Source: Actinomyces procaprae (GTDB lineage: Bacteria > Actinomycetota > Actinomycetes > Actinomycetales > Actinomycetaceae). Taken from it: a stretch of 64,000 bases of DNA. The translations under genes and the position numbers were made by a program. Location: NCBI RefSeq assembly GCF_004798665.1, contig NZ_CP039292.1:186001-250000 (forward strand). Direction: 5' to 3'. Of the stretch, positions 8,799 to 16,115 are shown in pieces (within the stretch, counting starts at the first letter, position 1; every line of letters begins with the position of its first letter). The notes below the pieces were generated by a model, which worked only from the letters and a program-made list of their open reading frames with translations, made no database searches and was not told the DNA's origin.

Positions 8799-9298
8799 AT
8801 GAAGCAAGTGAATCCAGATGAACTGTTAAAGCGTGTGGAGCGTGAGTTTCGGGATTGGTTGGACGAAACGGGTGCGGATAGCGCGAACATAGAAACTAAC
8901 GGGATCGGCCTTGTGCAGTCGAAGATTGCGTGGCTTGTGCGCGGAGGAGTCAAAGAGTGGGTGAAGATTCCTAGGGAGTTGAGTTCGCCGCAGGGGGATC
9001 TTCGTCGTGCGCAGGTTGTTCCTGGTCGTGGGGGCGTGGACGTGGTGCCATTTGTGGATGGATGCTTCTGACGGGGTGTTGCATCAGGAGTGTGATTGGA
9101 TGCGTGAGCCGGATTTTGGGCCGGTTCCGGCTGGTGCGGGTGAGTATGCGATTGAGCTGGACATCTATCCGCGTGATCCTGAGTATATTCCGGAGTGGTT
9201 GGCTGAGCGTGCTGCTGCGTATGAAAAGCGCAAGGAGCGTAATGCTCGTCGTCGTGAGGCCGCGTCGTCGTAAGCGTGAGCAGGAGCGCGGTGACTGA
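8799..9298 (+). pseudogene. Immunity gene 1, two apparent frameshifts (cognate position to the intact toxin)
   Basis: Begins at ATG 8799 after GAGAAGGG. The N-terminal half reads normally (K-Q-V-N-P-D-E-L-L-K-R-V-E ... L-R-R-A-Q-V-V-P-G-R-G). At about 9030 there is one G more than in the six sister copies (GGGGGC against GGGGC), and the original frame stops at 9069-9071. The conserved part T-W-C-H-L-W-M-D-A-S-D-G-V-L-H-Q-E-C-D continues in the next frame. A second extra base near 9260 stops that frame at 9273, whereas sister genes continue for the Arg-rich end K-R-E-Q-E-R-G. Either the gene is broken or the sequence has indel errors. YezG/DUF600-like immunity is the likely function when intact. 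Confidence 0.75.
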
Positions 9299-9303
9299 GT
9301 AGT

Positions 9304-9582
9304 TTGGGTCGTCAGTCTGCCGTTGGTTATGATGGCAGAGCGGGTAATGGTAGTTATCCGGGTAGTTTCTATGAGTTGGAGCAGAAGATTGCTGACAACC
9401 CGGGCGACTATCGGAACATCGATATCAGTATCGAGTACGACGGCCCACCCACCAACGCCGACTCAGTAACCAGGCTAGGGGACGTGATCCCAACAGACAG
9501 AGTACCGACGTAATTCAGAGTGAGCTGGGTTGACCGTCAAGGTCTCCCTGACGGTCAGTCGTTCGGGAACAGGCGGGTGTAG
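9304..9582 (+). pseudogene. Orphan toxin C-terminal tail 1 (nonsense codon)
   Basis: Matches the last ~85 residues of the nuclease toxin from Y-P-G-S-F-Y-E-L-E-Q-K-I-A-D-N-P-G-D-Y-R-N-I-D onward (split here as P-G-S-F-Y and R-N-I-D anchors). It lacks the upstream His motif, so it cannot encode a nuclease by itself. A TAA at 9511-9513 replaces the Glu/Lys codon found in sister copies right after V-P-T; the frame then continues as F-R-V-S-W-V-D-R-Q-G and ends at 9582. No convincing start or ribosome site. It is best seen as a silent donor cassette or remnant, joined to immunity gene 2. Confidence 0.75.
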
Positions 9583-9593
9583 TGAGTCGAGTG

Positions 9594-10115
9594 ATGCGAA
9601 ACGAAATGGGGTGCGCCGTGGTGGCTAAAGGTGACGCGGTATTCGAGCGGGTGGAGTCCTCGCTCGCGTCATGGTTGTGTGATCAGTCGGGTGGAAACTA
9701 CTTGGAGATTGAGATAGTCGGTATCGGTTTGACGCAGCGCATGAGAGAATGGCTGGTACGCGACTGTGTGCGTGAGCGTGTGGCGATACCTTACGAAGCA
9801 ACCTCTATGGTTGATGAGCTTCGTGCCGCGCAGTTTGTTCCTGGTCGTGGGGCATGGACGTGGTGTCGGTTGTGGATGGATGCGTCTGATGGGGTGTTGC
9901 ATCAGGAGTGTGACTGGATGCGGGAACCGGATTTTGGCCCGGGGGCAGCCGGTGCGGGTGAGTATGCGATTGAGTTGGATATATATCCGCGTGATCCTGA
10001 GTGTGTTCCGGGGTGGTTGGCTGAGCGTGCGGCGGCGTATGAGAAGCGTAAGGAGCGTAATGCTCGTCGTCGTGAGGCTCGTCGTCGTAAGCGTGAGCAG
10101 GAGCGCGGTGGCTGA
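9594..10115 (+). CDS. Immunity protein 2, YezG/DUF600-like
   Basis: Start set at ATG 9594 by analogy with copies 3 and 6, which begin M-R-N-x-M; an in-frame GTG at 9582 is possible. About 173 residues. The N-terminal half is unique (F-E-R-V-E-S-S-L-A-S-W-L ... V-A-I-P-Y-E-A-T). The C-terminal half carries the shared core A-W-T-W-C-R-L-W-M-D-A-S-D-G-V-L, then C-D-W-M-R-E-P-D-F-G, then A-I-E-L-D-I-Y-P-R-D-P-E and a very basic end R-R-R-E-A-R-R-R-K. The order 'Trp-rich strand, Asp-Gly turn, F/W-D/M-x-E-P, E-L-x-x-(Y/F)-P-R-D' resembles YezG-type immunity proteins that neutralise YeeF-type nucleases. The cognate assignment is inferred. Confidence 0.75.
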   Translation: MRNEMGCAVVAKGDAVFERVESSLASWLCDQSGGNYLEIEIVGIGLTQRMREWLVRDCVRERVAIPYEATSMVDELRAAQFVPGRGAWTWCRLWMDASDGVLHQECDWMREPDFGPGAAGAGEYAIELDIYPRDPECVPGWLAERAAAYEKRKERNARRREARRRKREQERGG

Positions 10116-10148
10116 GTCGTTTGGGTTGTCACTCTGCGTCTGGTTGTG

Positions 10149-10397
10149 ATGGCGAAGCCGGTGGATTGTAGTCATCCGGGTAGTTTCTACGAGTTGGCGC
10201 AGAAGATTGCTGACAACCCGGGCAGCTACCGGAACATCGATATACGTATCGAGTACGACGGCCCGCCCGCCAACGCGGATTCTGTGACTAGTCTTGGGGA
10301 CGTGAACCCGGTGGACAGAGTGCCAACAGAGTTCATTGTCAAGTGGGTGGACCAGGGCGGTGTTGTCCAGGAACGACCGTTTGTTAACAGGAACTGA
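10149..10397 (+). pseudogene. Orphan toxin C-terminal tail 2
   Basis: An open frame of 82 residues (M-A-K-P-V-D-C-S-H-P-G-S-F-Y) homologous to the toxin from the P-M-A-E-S position to the end, so only the part after the catalytic His and Asn. Its end reads T-E-F-I-V-K-W-V-D-Q-G-G-V-V-Q, nearly identical to tail 5. No ribosome site precedes it. The block containing the end of immunity gene 2, the spacer and this tail start is almost identical to the block at 12,900-13,060, showing a segmental duplication. Likely a recombination donor rather than an expressed protein. Confidence 0.7.
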
Positions 10398-10432
10398 GGG
10401 GGTAATTGTGCTTACATGTGGAGGAGGTCGAG

Positions 10433-10933
10433 ATGAGGAATGAGATGTCTGCTGAGGAGATGCTCGGTGAGATCGAAGCTGGTCTTGCGGTCTGGCTGAA
10501 GAAGGTCGGCGGTGAGCGAGTTGACACTTACATGGTGGGCATTGGGCTGGTGCAGCATCGTAACTCATGGGTGGTGATCGGCGGCGTGAGGGAGTCCGCG
10601 GATATCGATTATGAGGTGACTCGACATATGAATCATCTTCGTGCCGCGCAGGTGTTGCCTGGTCGTGGTGCGTGGACGTGGTGTCGGTTGTGGATGGATG
10701 TGTCTGATGGGGTGTTGCATCAGGAGTGTGACTGGATGCGTGAGCCGGATTTTGGTTCGGTTCCGGCGGGTGCGGGTGAGTATGCGATTGAGTTGGATAT
10801 CTATCCGCGTGATCCTGAGTTTGTTCCGGGGTGGTTGGCTGAGCGTGCTGCGGCGTATGAGAAGCGTAAGGAGCGTAATGCTCGTCGTCGTGAGGCTCGT
10901 CGTCGTAAGCGTGAGCAGGAGCGCGGCCTTTGA
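10433..10933 (+). CDS. Immunity protein 3, YezG/DUF600-like
   Basis: 166 residues from ATG 10433, five bases after a strong GGAGGAGG. The N-terminal half is M-R-N-E-M-S-A-E-E-M-L-G-E-I-E-A-G-L followed by V-D-T-Y-M-V-G-I-G-L-V-Q-H and R-E-S-A-D-I-D-Y-E-V-T. It is almost the same as immunity protein 6, just as the preceding toxin tail 2 is almost the same as tail 5. The shared C-terminal core (W-T-W-C-R-L-W-M-D, E-C-D-W-M-R-E-P, E-L-D-I-Y-P-R-D-P-E-F) and Arg-rich tail follow. Cytoplasmic; expected to bind a nuclease end of the tail 2/5 type. Confidence 0.78.
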   Translation: MRNEMSAEEMLGEIEAGLAVWLKKVGGERVDTYMVGIGLVQHRNSWVVIGGVRESADIDYEVTRHMNHLRAAQVLPGRGAWTWCRLWMDVSDGVLHQECDWMREPDFGSVPAGAGEYAIELDIYPRDPEFVPGWLAERAAAYEKRKERNARRREARRRKREQERGL

Positions 10934-10982
10934 GTCGTTCTGGGTTGTCAGTTTGCGTCCGGTTCGGTGATTTGCGGTTGGT

Positions 10983-11288
10983 GTGGTTGCAGCCGACAAG
11001 CGCCTCGGCGCTCCGCGTGATGACATCGACGTGGTGCCGATGCGGGAGTCGGTGAACGGTAGTCATCGGGCTAGTTTCTATGAGTTGGAGCAGAAGATCG
11101 CTGGCAGCGCGGGCGACTACCGGAACATTGATATCCGTATCGAGTACGACGGCCGGCCAGCGAACGCGGGCTCAGTGACGAGGCTCGGGGACGTGAAGCC
11201 CGTGGACAGGGTACCGACACGCTGGGAGGTTGATTCGCAGGACGCCAATGGATTGGCGAGAACTCCGCAAACATTTGAGAATCGGTAA
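10983..11288 (+). pseudogene. Orphan toxin C-terminal tail 3
   Basis: A 101-residue frame beginning just after the position of the catalytic His (D-K-R-L-G-A-P-R-D-D-I-D-V-V-P-M-R-E-S). The D-I-D replaces the D-I-N of the intact toxin, so the candidate metal-side Asn is Asp here. Its end, T-R-W-E-V-D-S-Q-D-A-N-G-L-A-R, closely matches tail 6. It opens on a GTG without a ribosome site. A truncated nuclease segment joined to immunity gene 4; probably not translated as a functional protein. Confidence 0.7.
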
Positions 11289-11312
11289 GTAACGAGGAAG
11301 GGATAGAGTGCT

Positions 11313-11816
11313 GTGCCGCGTGGGTCGAAGTCGGTAGAGGAGATCTTTAATGAGATTGAAGAGTCTATAAGGAGCTGGATTCTCCAAGACGGTGCTAGCC
11401 GTATCGACATAACTATTAGCAATATCGGCTTATATGGTCAGTTTGATCCGCAGCTGACTATTGATCGTGTGACGAGAAGGGTCATACCGCCATATGGCAT
11501 GCGACTGCCTTTCGAAGAACTCCGTGACGCGCAGGCTATTCCTGGTCGGGGTGCGTGGACGTGGTGTCGGTTGTGGATGGATGCCTCTGATGGGGAGTTG
11601 CACCAGGAGTGTGACTGGATGCGGGAGCCGGTGTTCGAGGATTCCAGTGCTGGCGCGGGTGAGTATGCGATTGAGTTGGATCGGTATCCGCGTGATCCTG
11701 AGTTTATTCCGGAGTGGCTGGGTGAGCGTGCGGCGGCGTATGAGAAGCGTAAGGAGCGTAATGCTCGTCGTCGTGAGGCTCGTCGGCGTAAGCGTGAGCA
11801 GGAGCGCGGGGACTGA
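11313..11816 (+). CDS. Immunity protein 4, YezG/DUF600-like
   Basis: 167 residues from GTG 11313 with GGAAGGGA upstream. The N-terminal half (V-E-E-I-F-N-E-I-E-E-S-I-R-S-W ... Q-F-D-P-Q-L-T-I-D-R-V ... R-V-I-P-P-Y-G-M-R-L-P-F-E-E-L split across the domain) is of the same type as immunity protein 7. The preceding tails 3 and 6 are also of one type. The C-terminal part, however, has the G-A-G-E-Y-A-I-E-L form used by copies 1, 2, 3 and 6, not the G-D-C-W-S-E-L form of copy 7. This mosaic structure indicates recombination inside the gene at the conserved W-T-W-C core. Confidence 0.78.
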   Translation: MPRGSKSVEEIFNEIEESIRSWILQDGASRIDITISNIGLYGQFDPQLTIDRVTRRVIPPYGMRLPFEELRDAQAIPGRGAWTWCRLWMDASDGELHQECDWMREPVFEDSSAGAGEYAIELDRYPRDPEFIPEWLGERAAAYEKRKERNARRREARRRKREQERGD

Positions 11817-11865
11817 GCCTGTGCTGCTTTGCGCCGTCGTGGGTGAGCCTGGGGGCGGTGTCGCG

Positions 11866-12392
11866 ATGTGCCCGGACTTGAGGGACCCGTTGCCGAGTGC
11901 GACTTATACGGTGGACGGGAAGTTCCACTATACGACTGATGAGTGGGGTCGTACGGTGCGGCTTCAGGTGGATCGCCTGGATGTGGTGCCCGAGGACGCG
12001 CGGTATCGGTATGAGTCTGCGCAAAAGCGTATCGGCCATTACGGTGATGGTCTGGGCGGTGGCTATGATGGCGGGCATTTGGCCGGAGCGGAGTATGGGG
12101 GTCCGCCGGAGGACATCAATGTGTGGCTGCTGGAAGAAAGGAACCGGGGAATCGGCGACACTTATGCTGAGAGCTTCAAGGCGTTGGAGGATGCAAATAG
12201 CGAAGAATCCCGACGCCTACCGCAATATCGACATCCGCATCGAGTACGATGGCCCGGCCCGCCTCCGCGGATTCTGTGATTAGGCTGGGGGAAGTGAACC
12301 CGGTCGATAGAGTGCCTACCGAGTATACTGTCAGTTAGGTGGATCAGAACGGAGCGCAATGTGATCTGCCGTTTAGCGATAGACGATCTTGA
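11866..12392 (+). pseudogene. Orphan toxin nuclease domain 4, frameshifted twice plus nonsense codon
   Basis: A longer toxin remnant beginning M-C-P-D-L-R-D-P-L-P-S-A-T-Y-T-V-D-G and including the His motif G-G-H-L-A-G-A-E-Y-G-G and P-E-D-I-N-V-W. One A too many in GCAAATAG near 12,195 breaks the frame; without it the sequence would read S-F-K-A-L-E-D-A-I-A-K-N-P-D-A-Y. A second indel lies near 12,250, and a TAG at 12,336-12,338 stands where sister copies have Trp in the W-V-D motif. The first lesion is shared with tail 6. Compared with the intact toxin, the nuclease core is a diverged version (L-A-G-A-E-Y against L-G-G-K-R-F). Confidence 0.78.
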
Positions 12393-12431
12393 GGACGTTT
12401 GTGATGAGAATATGCGAGGAGGCAACAGACG

Positions 12432-12950
12432 GTGTCTAATGCAGGAACCCCCCGGGAGCTGTTGGAGGAAGTTGAAGCTAGGCTTGTGCGGTGGCTGCGA
12501 GAAGAGTCACGTGGAACTCGAGTGGACATTACCATGGTCGGTATCGGTCGGGTGCAGCTTCGAACCGGGACGCTGGTGGTGAACGGTATCGAAGTGCCAG
12601 CTAATATTCCCTATGAGGTTGCGGCAGTACAAATGAATCATTTGCGTGCGGCACAGGTGTTGCCTGGTCGGGGCGCGTGGACGTGGTGCCACTTGTGGAT
12701 GGATGCGTCTGATGGGGTGTTGCATCAAGAGTGTGATTGGATGCGTGAGCCGGTTTTCACTCGAGCTTCTGGTGATGTGCGTCCGGGGCCGGGTGATTGC
12801 TGGAGTGAGTTGGAGCGCTTTCCGCGCGATGATGAGTTTATTCCGGATTGGTTGCGTGAGGGGTATGAGGCGGAGTTGAAGCGGCGTGAGCGTAATGCTC
12901 GTCGTCGTGAGGCTCGTCGTCGTAAGCGTGAGCAGGAGCGCGGTGGCTGA
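12432..12950 (+). CDS. Immunity protein 5, YezG/DUF600-like
   Basis: 172 residues from GTG 12432; AGGAGG at 12,417 fixes this start. N-terminal half: T-P-R-E-L-L-E-E-V-E-A-R-L-V-R-W-L, then V-D-I-T-M-V-G-I-G-R-V-Q and N-I-P-Y-E-V-A-A-V-Q-M. After the common W-T-W-C-H-L-W-M-D core it has the second C-terminal type: V-F-T-R-A-S-G-D-V-R-P-G-P-G-D-C-W-S-E-L-E-R-F read as P-V-F and W-S-E-L anchors. This C-terminal type is shared only with copy 7, although the two N-terminal halves differ. It follows the degraded toxin remnant 4. Confidence 0.78.
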   Translation: MSNAGTPRELLEEVEARLVRWLREESRGTRVDITMVGIGRVQLRTGTLVVNGIEVPANIPYEVAAVQMNHLRAAQVLPGRGAWTWCHLWMDASDGVLHQECDWMREPVFTRASGDVRPGPGDCWSELERFPRDDEFIPDWLREGYEAELKRRERNARRREARRRKREQERGG

Positions 12951-12983
12951 GTCGTTTGGGTTGTCACTCTGCGTCTGGTTGTG

Positions 12984-13232
12984 ATGGCGAAGCCGGTGGA
13001 TTGTAGTCATCCGGGTAGTTTCTATGAGTTGGAGCAGAAGATCGCTGACAACCCGGGTAACTACTGGAACATTGATATACGTATCGAGTACGACGGCCCG
13101 CCCGCCAACGCTGGCTCAGTGACCAGGCTGGGGGATGTGAACCCGGTCGACAGAGTACCGACAGAGTTCATTGTCAAGTGGGTGGACCAGGGCGGTGTTG
13201 TCCAGAAACAACCGTTTGTTAACAGGAACTGA
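12984..13232 (+). pseudogene. Orphan toxin C-terminal tail 5
   Basis: An 82-residue open frame (M-A-K-P-V-D-C-S-H-P-G-S-F-Y) almost identical to tail 2, with the end T-E-F-I-V-K-W-V-D-Q-G-G-V-V-Q-K. It contains only the sequence after the catalytic residues. No ribosome site. It lies 33 bp after immunity gene 5 and 35 bp before immunity gene 6, which is the near twin of immunity gene 3; tail and immunity type were therefore duplicated together. Confidence 0.7.
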
Positions 13233-13266
13233 TGGGATATCTCTATCCTCGTGTGGAGGAGGCGCG

Positions 13267-13770
13267 ATGAGGAACAAGATGTCTGCTGAGGAGATGCTCG
13301 GCGTGATTGAGGCTGGCCTTGCTGACTGGCTGAAGGAGGTCGGTGGTGAGCGGGTTGACACGTACATGGTGGGCATAGGTTTGGTGCAGCACCATGTGTC
13401 TTGGGTGGTGATCGGCGGTGTCAGAGAGTCGGCTGATATCGATTATGAGGTGACTCGGCATATGAATCATCTTCGGGCGGCGCAGGTGTTGCCTGGTCGT
13501 GGTGCGTGGACGTGGTGTCGGTTGTGGATGGATGTGTCTGATGGGGTGTTGCATCAGGAGTGTGACTGGATGCGCGAGCCGGATTTCGGTTCAGGGGCGG
13601 CGGGTGCTGGTGAGTATGCAATTGAGCTGGACATCTATCCGCGTGATCCTGAGTACATTCCGGAGTGGCTGGCGGAGCGTGCTGCGGCGTATGAGAAGCG
13701 CAAGGAGCGTAATGCTCGTCGTCGTGAGGCGCGTCGGCGTAAGCGTGAGCAGGAACGCGGTGGTGACTGA
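13267..13770 (+). CDS. Immunity protein 6, YezG/DUF600-like
   Basis: 167 residues from ATG 13267 preceded by GGAGGAGG. The N-terminal half (M-R-N-K-M-S-A-E-E-M-L-G-V-I-E-A-G-L; G-G-E-R-V-D-T-Y-M-V-G; R-E-S-A-D-I-D-Y-E-V) is nearly the same as copy 3. The C-terminal core and Arg-rich end are of the common type (A-I-E-L-D-I-Y-P-R-D-P-E-Y). Expected to recognise toxin ends of the tail 2/5 type. It is followed after 11 bp by the linker-containing toxin remnant 6. Confidence 0.78.
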   Translation: MRNKMSAEEMLGVIEAGLADWLKEVGGERVDTYMVGIGLVQHHVSWVVIGGVRESADIDYEVTRHMNHLRAAQVLPGRGAWTWCRLWMDVSDGVLHQECDWMREPDFGSGAAGAGEYAIELDIYPRDPEYIPEWLAERAAAYEKRKERNARRREARRRKREQERGGD

Positions 13771-13781
13771 CTGAGTAGTAG

Positions 13782-14610
13782 GTTCTGCGGGCGGGGGATT
13801 CGCCTGATGCCGGGGATGGTACGCCGGACTATGACCCGGACAAGGATGCGTTCAACCAGGAGCACCGGCCCAGCGCGGAGCAGACGGTTAAGGTTGATGC
13901 TGACAGTCCGCTGGCGCCGAGGGCTACGAAGCCCTTTGGCAAGGGTGTGGACTTGGACCCGAATACCTGTTACGAGGTGGAGGGGCGTGGGAAGTATTAC
14001 ACCGATGGTGCCGGGGAGATTGTGCATGTGGAGGCGGAATCGGCGGTGCAGCGGCAGTCGTGGCTGGGCAGGACGTCCACTACGATGAACCCGGACTTGA
14101 GAGACCCGTTGCCGAGTGCGACGTATACGGTGGATGGGAAGTTCGACTATACGACTGATGAGTGGGGGCGTACGGTGCGGCTTCAGGTGGATCGCCTGGA
14201 TTGGGTGCCCGAGGACGCGCGGTATCGGTCCGAGTCTGCGCAGAAGCGTATCGGCCACTACGGTGATGGTCTGGGTGGTGGTTATGCCGGCGGGCATTTG
14301 GCCGGAGCAGAGTATGGGGGTCGGCCGGAGGACATCAATGTGTGGCCGATGCTGAAGGAAAGGAACCGGGGAATCGGCGACACTTATGCTGAGAGCTTCA
14401 AGGCGTTGGAGGATGCAAATAGCGAAGAATCCCGACGCCTACCGCAATATCGACATCCGTATCGAGTACGACGGCCCACCCGCCAACGCCGACTCCGTCA
14501 CCAGACTGGGGGACGTGAACCCAACAGACAGAGTGCCAACACGATGGACGGTCGATTCGCAGGATGCCAATGGGGTAGCAAGAAGACCGCAAACATTTAA
14601 TAATCGATAA
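13782..14610 (+). pseudogene. Orphan toxin remnant 6: linker end plus nuclease domain, frameshifted, no start
   Basis: The longest remnant. It starts inside the Asp-rich linker (D-S-P-D-A-G-D-G-T-P-D-Y-D-P-D), right after stop codons at 13,774-13,781, with no start codon or ribosome site. It runs through the His motif G-G-H-L-A-G-A-E-Y-G-G and D-I-N-V-W-P-M. At about 14,417 the extra A in GCAAATAG, the same lesion as in remnant 4, shifts the frame; the rest reads A-K-N-P-D-A-Y-R-N-I-D and ends T-R-W-T-V-D-S-Q-D-A-N-G-V-A-R at 14,610. The end type matches tail 3. Headless structure suits a silent recombination donor. Confidence 0.8.
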
Positions 14611-14634
14611 ACAGAGAAGGAGAGTTTGCACGGC

Positions 14635-15150
14635 ATGTCTGACAGTCTAAGATCGTCGGAGGTAGTCATCCGAGAGACTGAAGAATCTGTTTACGGGTGG
14701 ATGCGGAGAGAAGGAGCTAGTTGTATCGAAATAACAATCGATGCTATCGGTCGAACCAGTCAGTATGATCCGCAGCTGACGGTTAATGGTGTGACGAGTA
14801 GGGTCATACCACCGTTCGGTATAAGATTGCCTTTCGATGAGCTACGTGATGCTCAGGTTGTTCCTGGTTGGGGTGCGTGGACGTGGTGTCGGTTGTGGAT
14901 GGATGTGTCTGATGGGGTGCTGCACCAGGAGTGTGATTGGATGCGTGAGCCGGTTTTCAGTCGTGCTTCTGGTGATGTGCGTCCGGGGCCGGGTGATTGT
15001 TGGAGTGAGTTGGAGCGGTTTCCGCGTGATCCGGAGTTTGTTCCGGATTGGCTGCGTAGGGGGTATGAGGTGGAGTTGAAGCGGCGTGAGCGTAATGCTC
15101 GCAGGCGTGAGGCTCGTCGTCGTAAGCGTGAGCAGGAGCGCGGCAAGTGA
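14635..15150 (+). CDS. Immunity protein 7, YezG/DUF600-like
   Basis: 171 residues from ATG 14635 (AGAAGGAGAG lies 11 bases upstream; a TTG at 14,626 is too close to it). N-terminal half: E-E-S-V-Y-G-W-M-R-R-E-G-A-S, I-E-I-T-I-D-A-I-G, Q-Y-D-P-Q-L-T-V, R-V-I-P-P-F-G-I-R-L-P-F-D-E-L, close to copy 4. C-terminal half is the W-S-E-L-E-R-F-P-R-D-P type shared with copy 5. One core Arg is Trp (V-P-G-W-G). It is the last gene of the array; GC content rises again after it. Confidence 0.78.
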   Translation: MSDSLRSSEVVIRETEESVYGWMRREGASCIEITIDAIGRTSQYDPQLTVNGVTSRVIPPFGIRLPFDELRDAQVVPGWGAWTWCRLWMDVSDGVLHQECDWMREPVFSRASGDVRPGPGDCWSELERFPRDPEFVPDWLRRGYEVELKRRERNARRREARRRKREQERGK

Positions 15151-15187
15151 GCTGAAGCGGCGACGGAATCCTGGTGTGCCCAAATCC

Positions 15188-15285
15188 ATGACAAACACGC
15201 CCGGGGCCGTTGACTTCCTGGGAGGAGGCGTTGGAATCATGCGGGCGCCGGATTGGCTCCGGCGGGTGTAGACGGTGTTTGTCAT
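15188..15285. repeat. Inverted repeat, 11-bp perfect arms
   Basis: ATGACAAACAC at 15,188-15,198 is exactly repeated in inverse orientation as GTGTTTGTCAT at 15,275-15,285. Between the arms there is a smaller hairpin (GCCGGATT-GGCTCCGGC) and no open frame of interest. It sits directly behind the last immunity gene, so it may end the array or be a small palindromic insertion. Function unknown. Confidence 0.5.
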
Positions 15286-15391
15286 AGATTGTGACTGCGC
15301 TCCAGGCGCACATGCCTCCACGGCCACGCGGCCTCGGACCGTGAGCGTCGTCGGCGGTGACGGGGGCCAACGCTACCGCAGACCCGCTTTC

Positions 15392-15511
15392 GAGTCCGGA
15401 TTCGGGACAGACGGCGGTGCCGGCCGCAGGCGGCGGAAGCAGAACCGCGTGATTTCAACGACTTCGGCGCAGGTGCCAGGTGTCCAAGAGTCGTTTGTCC
15501 CGGTTCCGTAC
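15392..15511. repeat. Dispersed 120-bp imperfect palindromic element, copy A
   Basis: Left arm (TCCGGATTCGGGACAGACGG) and right arm (GTCGTTTGTCCCGGTTCC) are inverted imperfect repeats; the middle has GAACCGCGTGATTTCAACGA. The same arrangement recurs at 16,722-16,839 and 26,276-26,395. The 523-bp gap between immunity gene 7 and the gene at 15,675 contains this element, the inverted repeat at 15,188 and nothing else I can support. Confidence 0.6.
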
Positions 15512-15674
15512 ACAGGCTCGCCCCGGAGCGGCTGGAACGCAGCTTAGAAAGCGTTGCGGACGATCGTGACGCGTGCAACCCCGCTCGGGGCTGCGGTGCG
15601 TTGTCGTTCGCGGTAGTGTCGTTTCGGTAAATGACGAGTTCGGGTCGTCCCCGGCAAGATCGAGGTAGGAGCAT

Positions 15675-16115
15675 ATGAGCGAGTGGTCCTTCGAAGCACA
15701 GATGCAGGCCGTCGAGACACTCTCCGACGCCTGCGCGCGCTGGATGCGCTCCGCACACGTGGATGAGATGTCAATTGAGGTCCAGGCGGTCGGGACGCGT
15801 GCCGGGGTGCGTAGCCGCGCCCTGCGCTCCTCCGGGCTGCTGCGGCGCGGCGGCTGGGAGGACAACATCGTTCCCAGGGAGGTCGTCGAGCCCGCTGTTC
15901 GGGTGCGCATCGCTATGGCCCGGCCGGGCGGCGGCGCCTGGACCAGGGGCGTGTTCACCATGAACAAGCAGGACTTCCAGCTCATCTCCGACTTCGACTA
16001 CGACCACGAACCGGTCCTCAACCCGCCCTACACCCCCGAGGACGTAGCCCAGGAACTTCAGCTCTTCCCCCGCGACCCCAAGGCGACGCCGGACTGGATG
16101 AAGCAGAACCAGTGA
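15675..16115 (+). CDS. Distant YezG/DUF600-like immunity-type protein
   Basis: 146 residues from ATG 15675, preceded by GAGGTAGGAG. The N-terminus is helical (F-E-A-Q-M-Q-A-V-E-T-L-S-D-A-C-A-R-W-M), followed by beta segments and then G-G-A-W-T-R-G-V-F-T, D-F-D-Y-D-H-E-P-V and E-L-Q-L-F-P-R-D-P-K-A-T-P-D-W-M. That order repeats the plan of the seven array immunity proteins, but identity is low, the Arg-rich tail is missing and base composition is high-GC like the host. It may be an older, domesticated immunity gene. Its stop overlaps the start of the membrane-protein gene by four bases, so the pair is translationally coupled. Confidence 0.65.
   Translation: MSEWSFEAQMQAVETLSDACARWMRSAHVDEMSIEVQAVGTRAGVRSRALRSSGLLRRGGWEDNIVPREVVEPAVRVRIAMARPGGGAWTRGVFTMNKQDFQLISDFDYDHEPVLNPPYTPEDVAQELQLFPRDPKATPDWMKQNQ

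Noticed and set aside
7289..8953. 554-codon antisense frame opposite the toxin gene
   Set aside because: Arg/Ile/His-rich shadow of the Asp/Gly-rich toxin linker; the plus-strand gene has domains and a ribosome site.
10149..10397. Toxin tails 2 and 5 as independent small genes
   Set aside because: Open frames, but they contain only the part after the catalytic residues, lack ribosome sites and match the toxin end; called remnants or donors instead.
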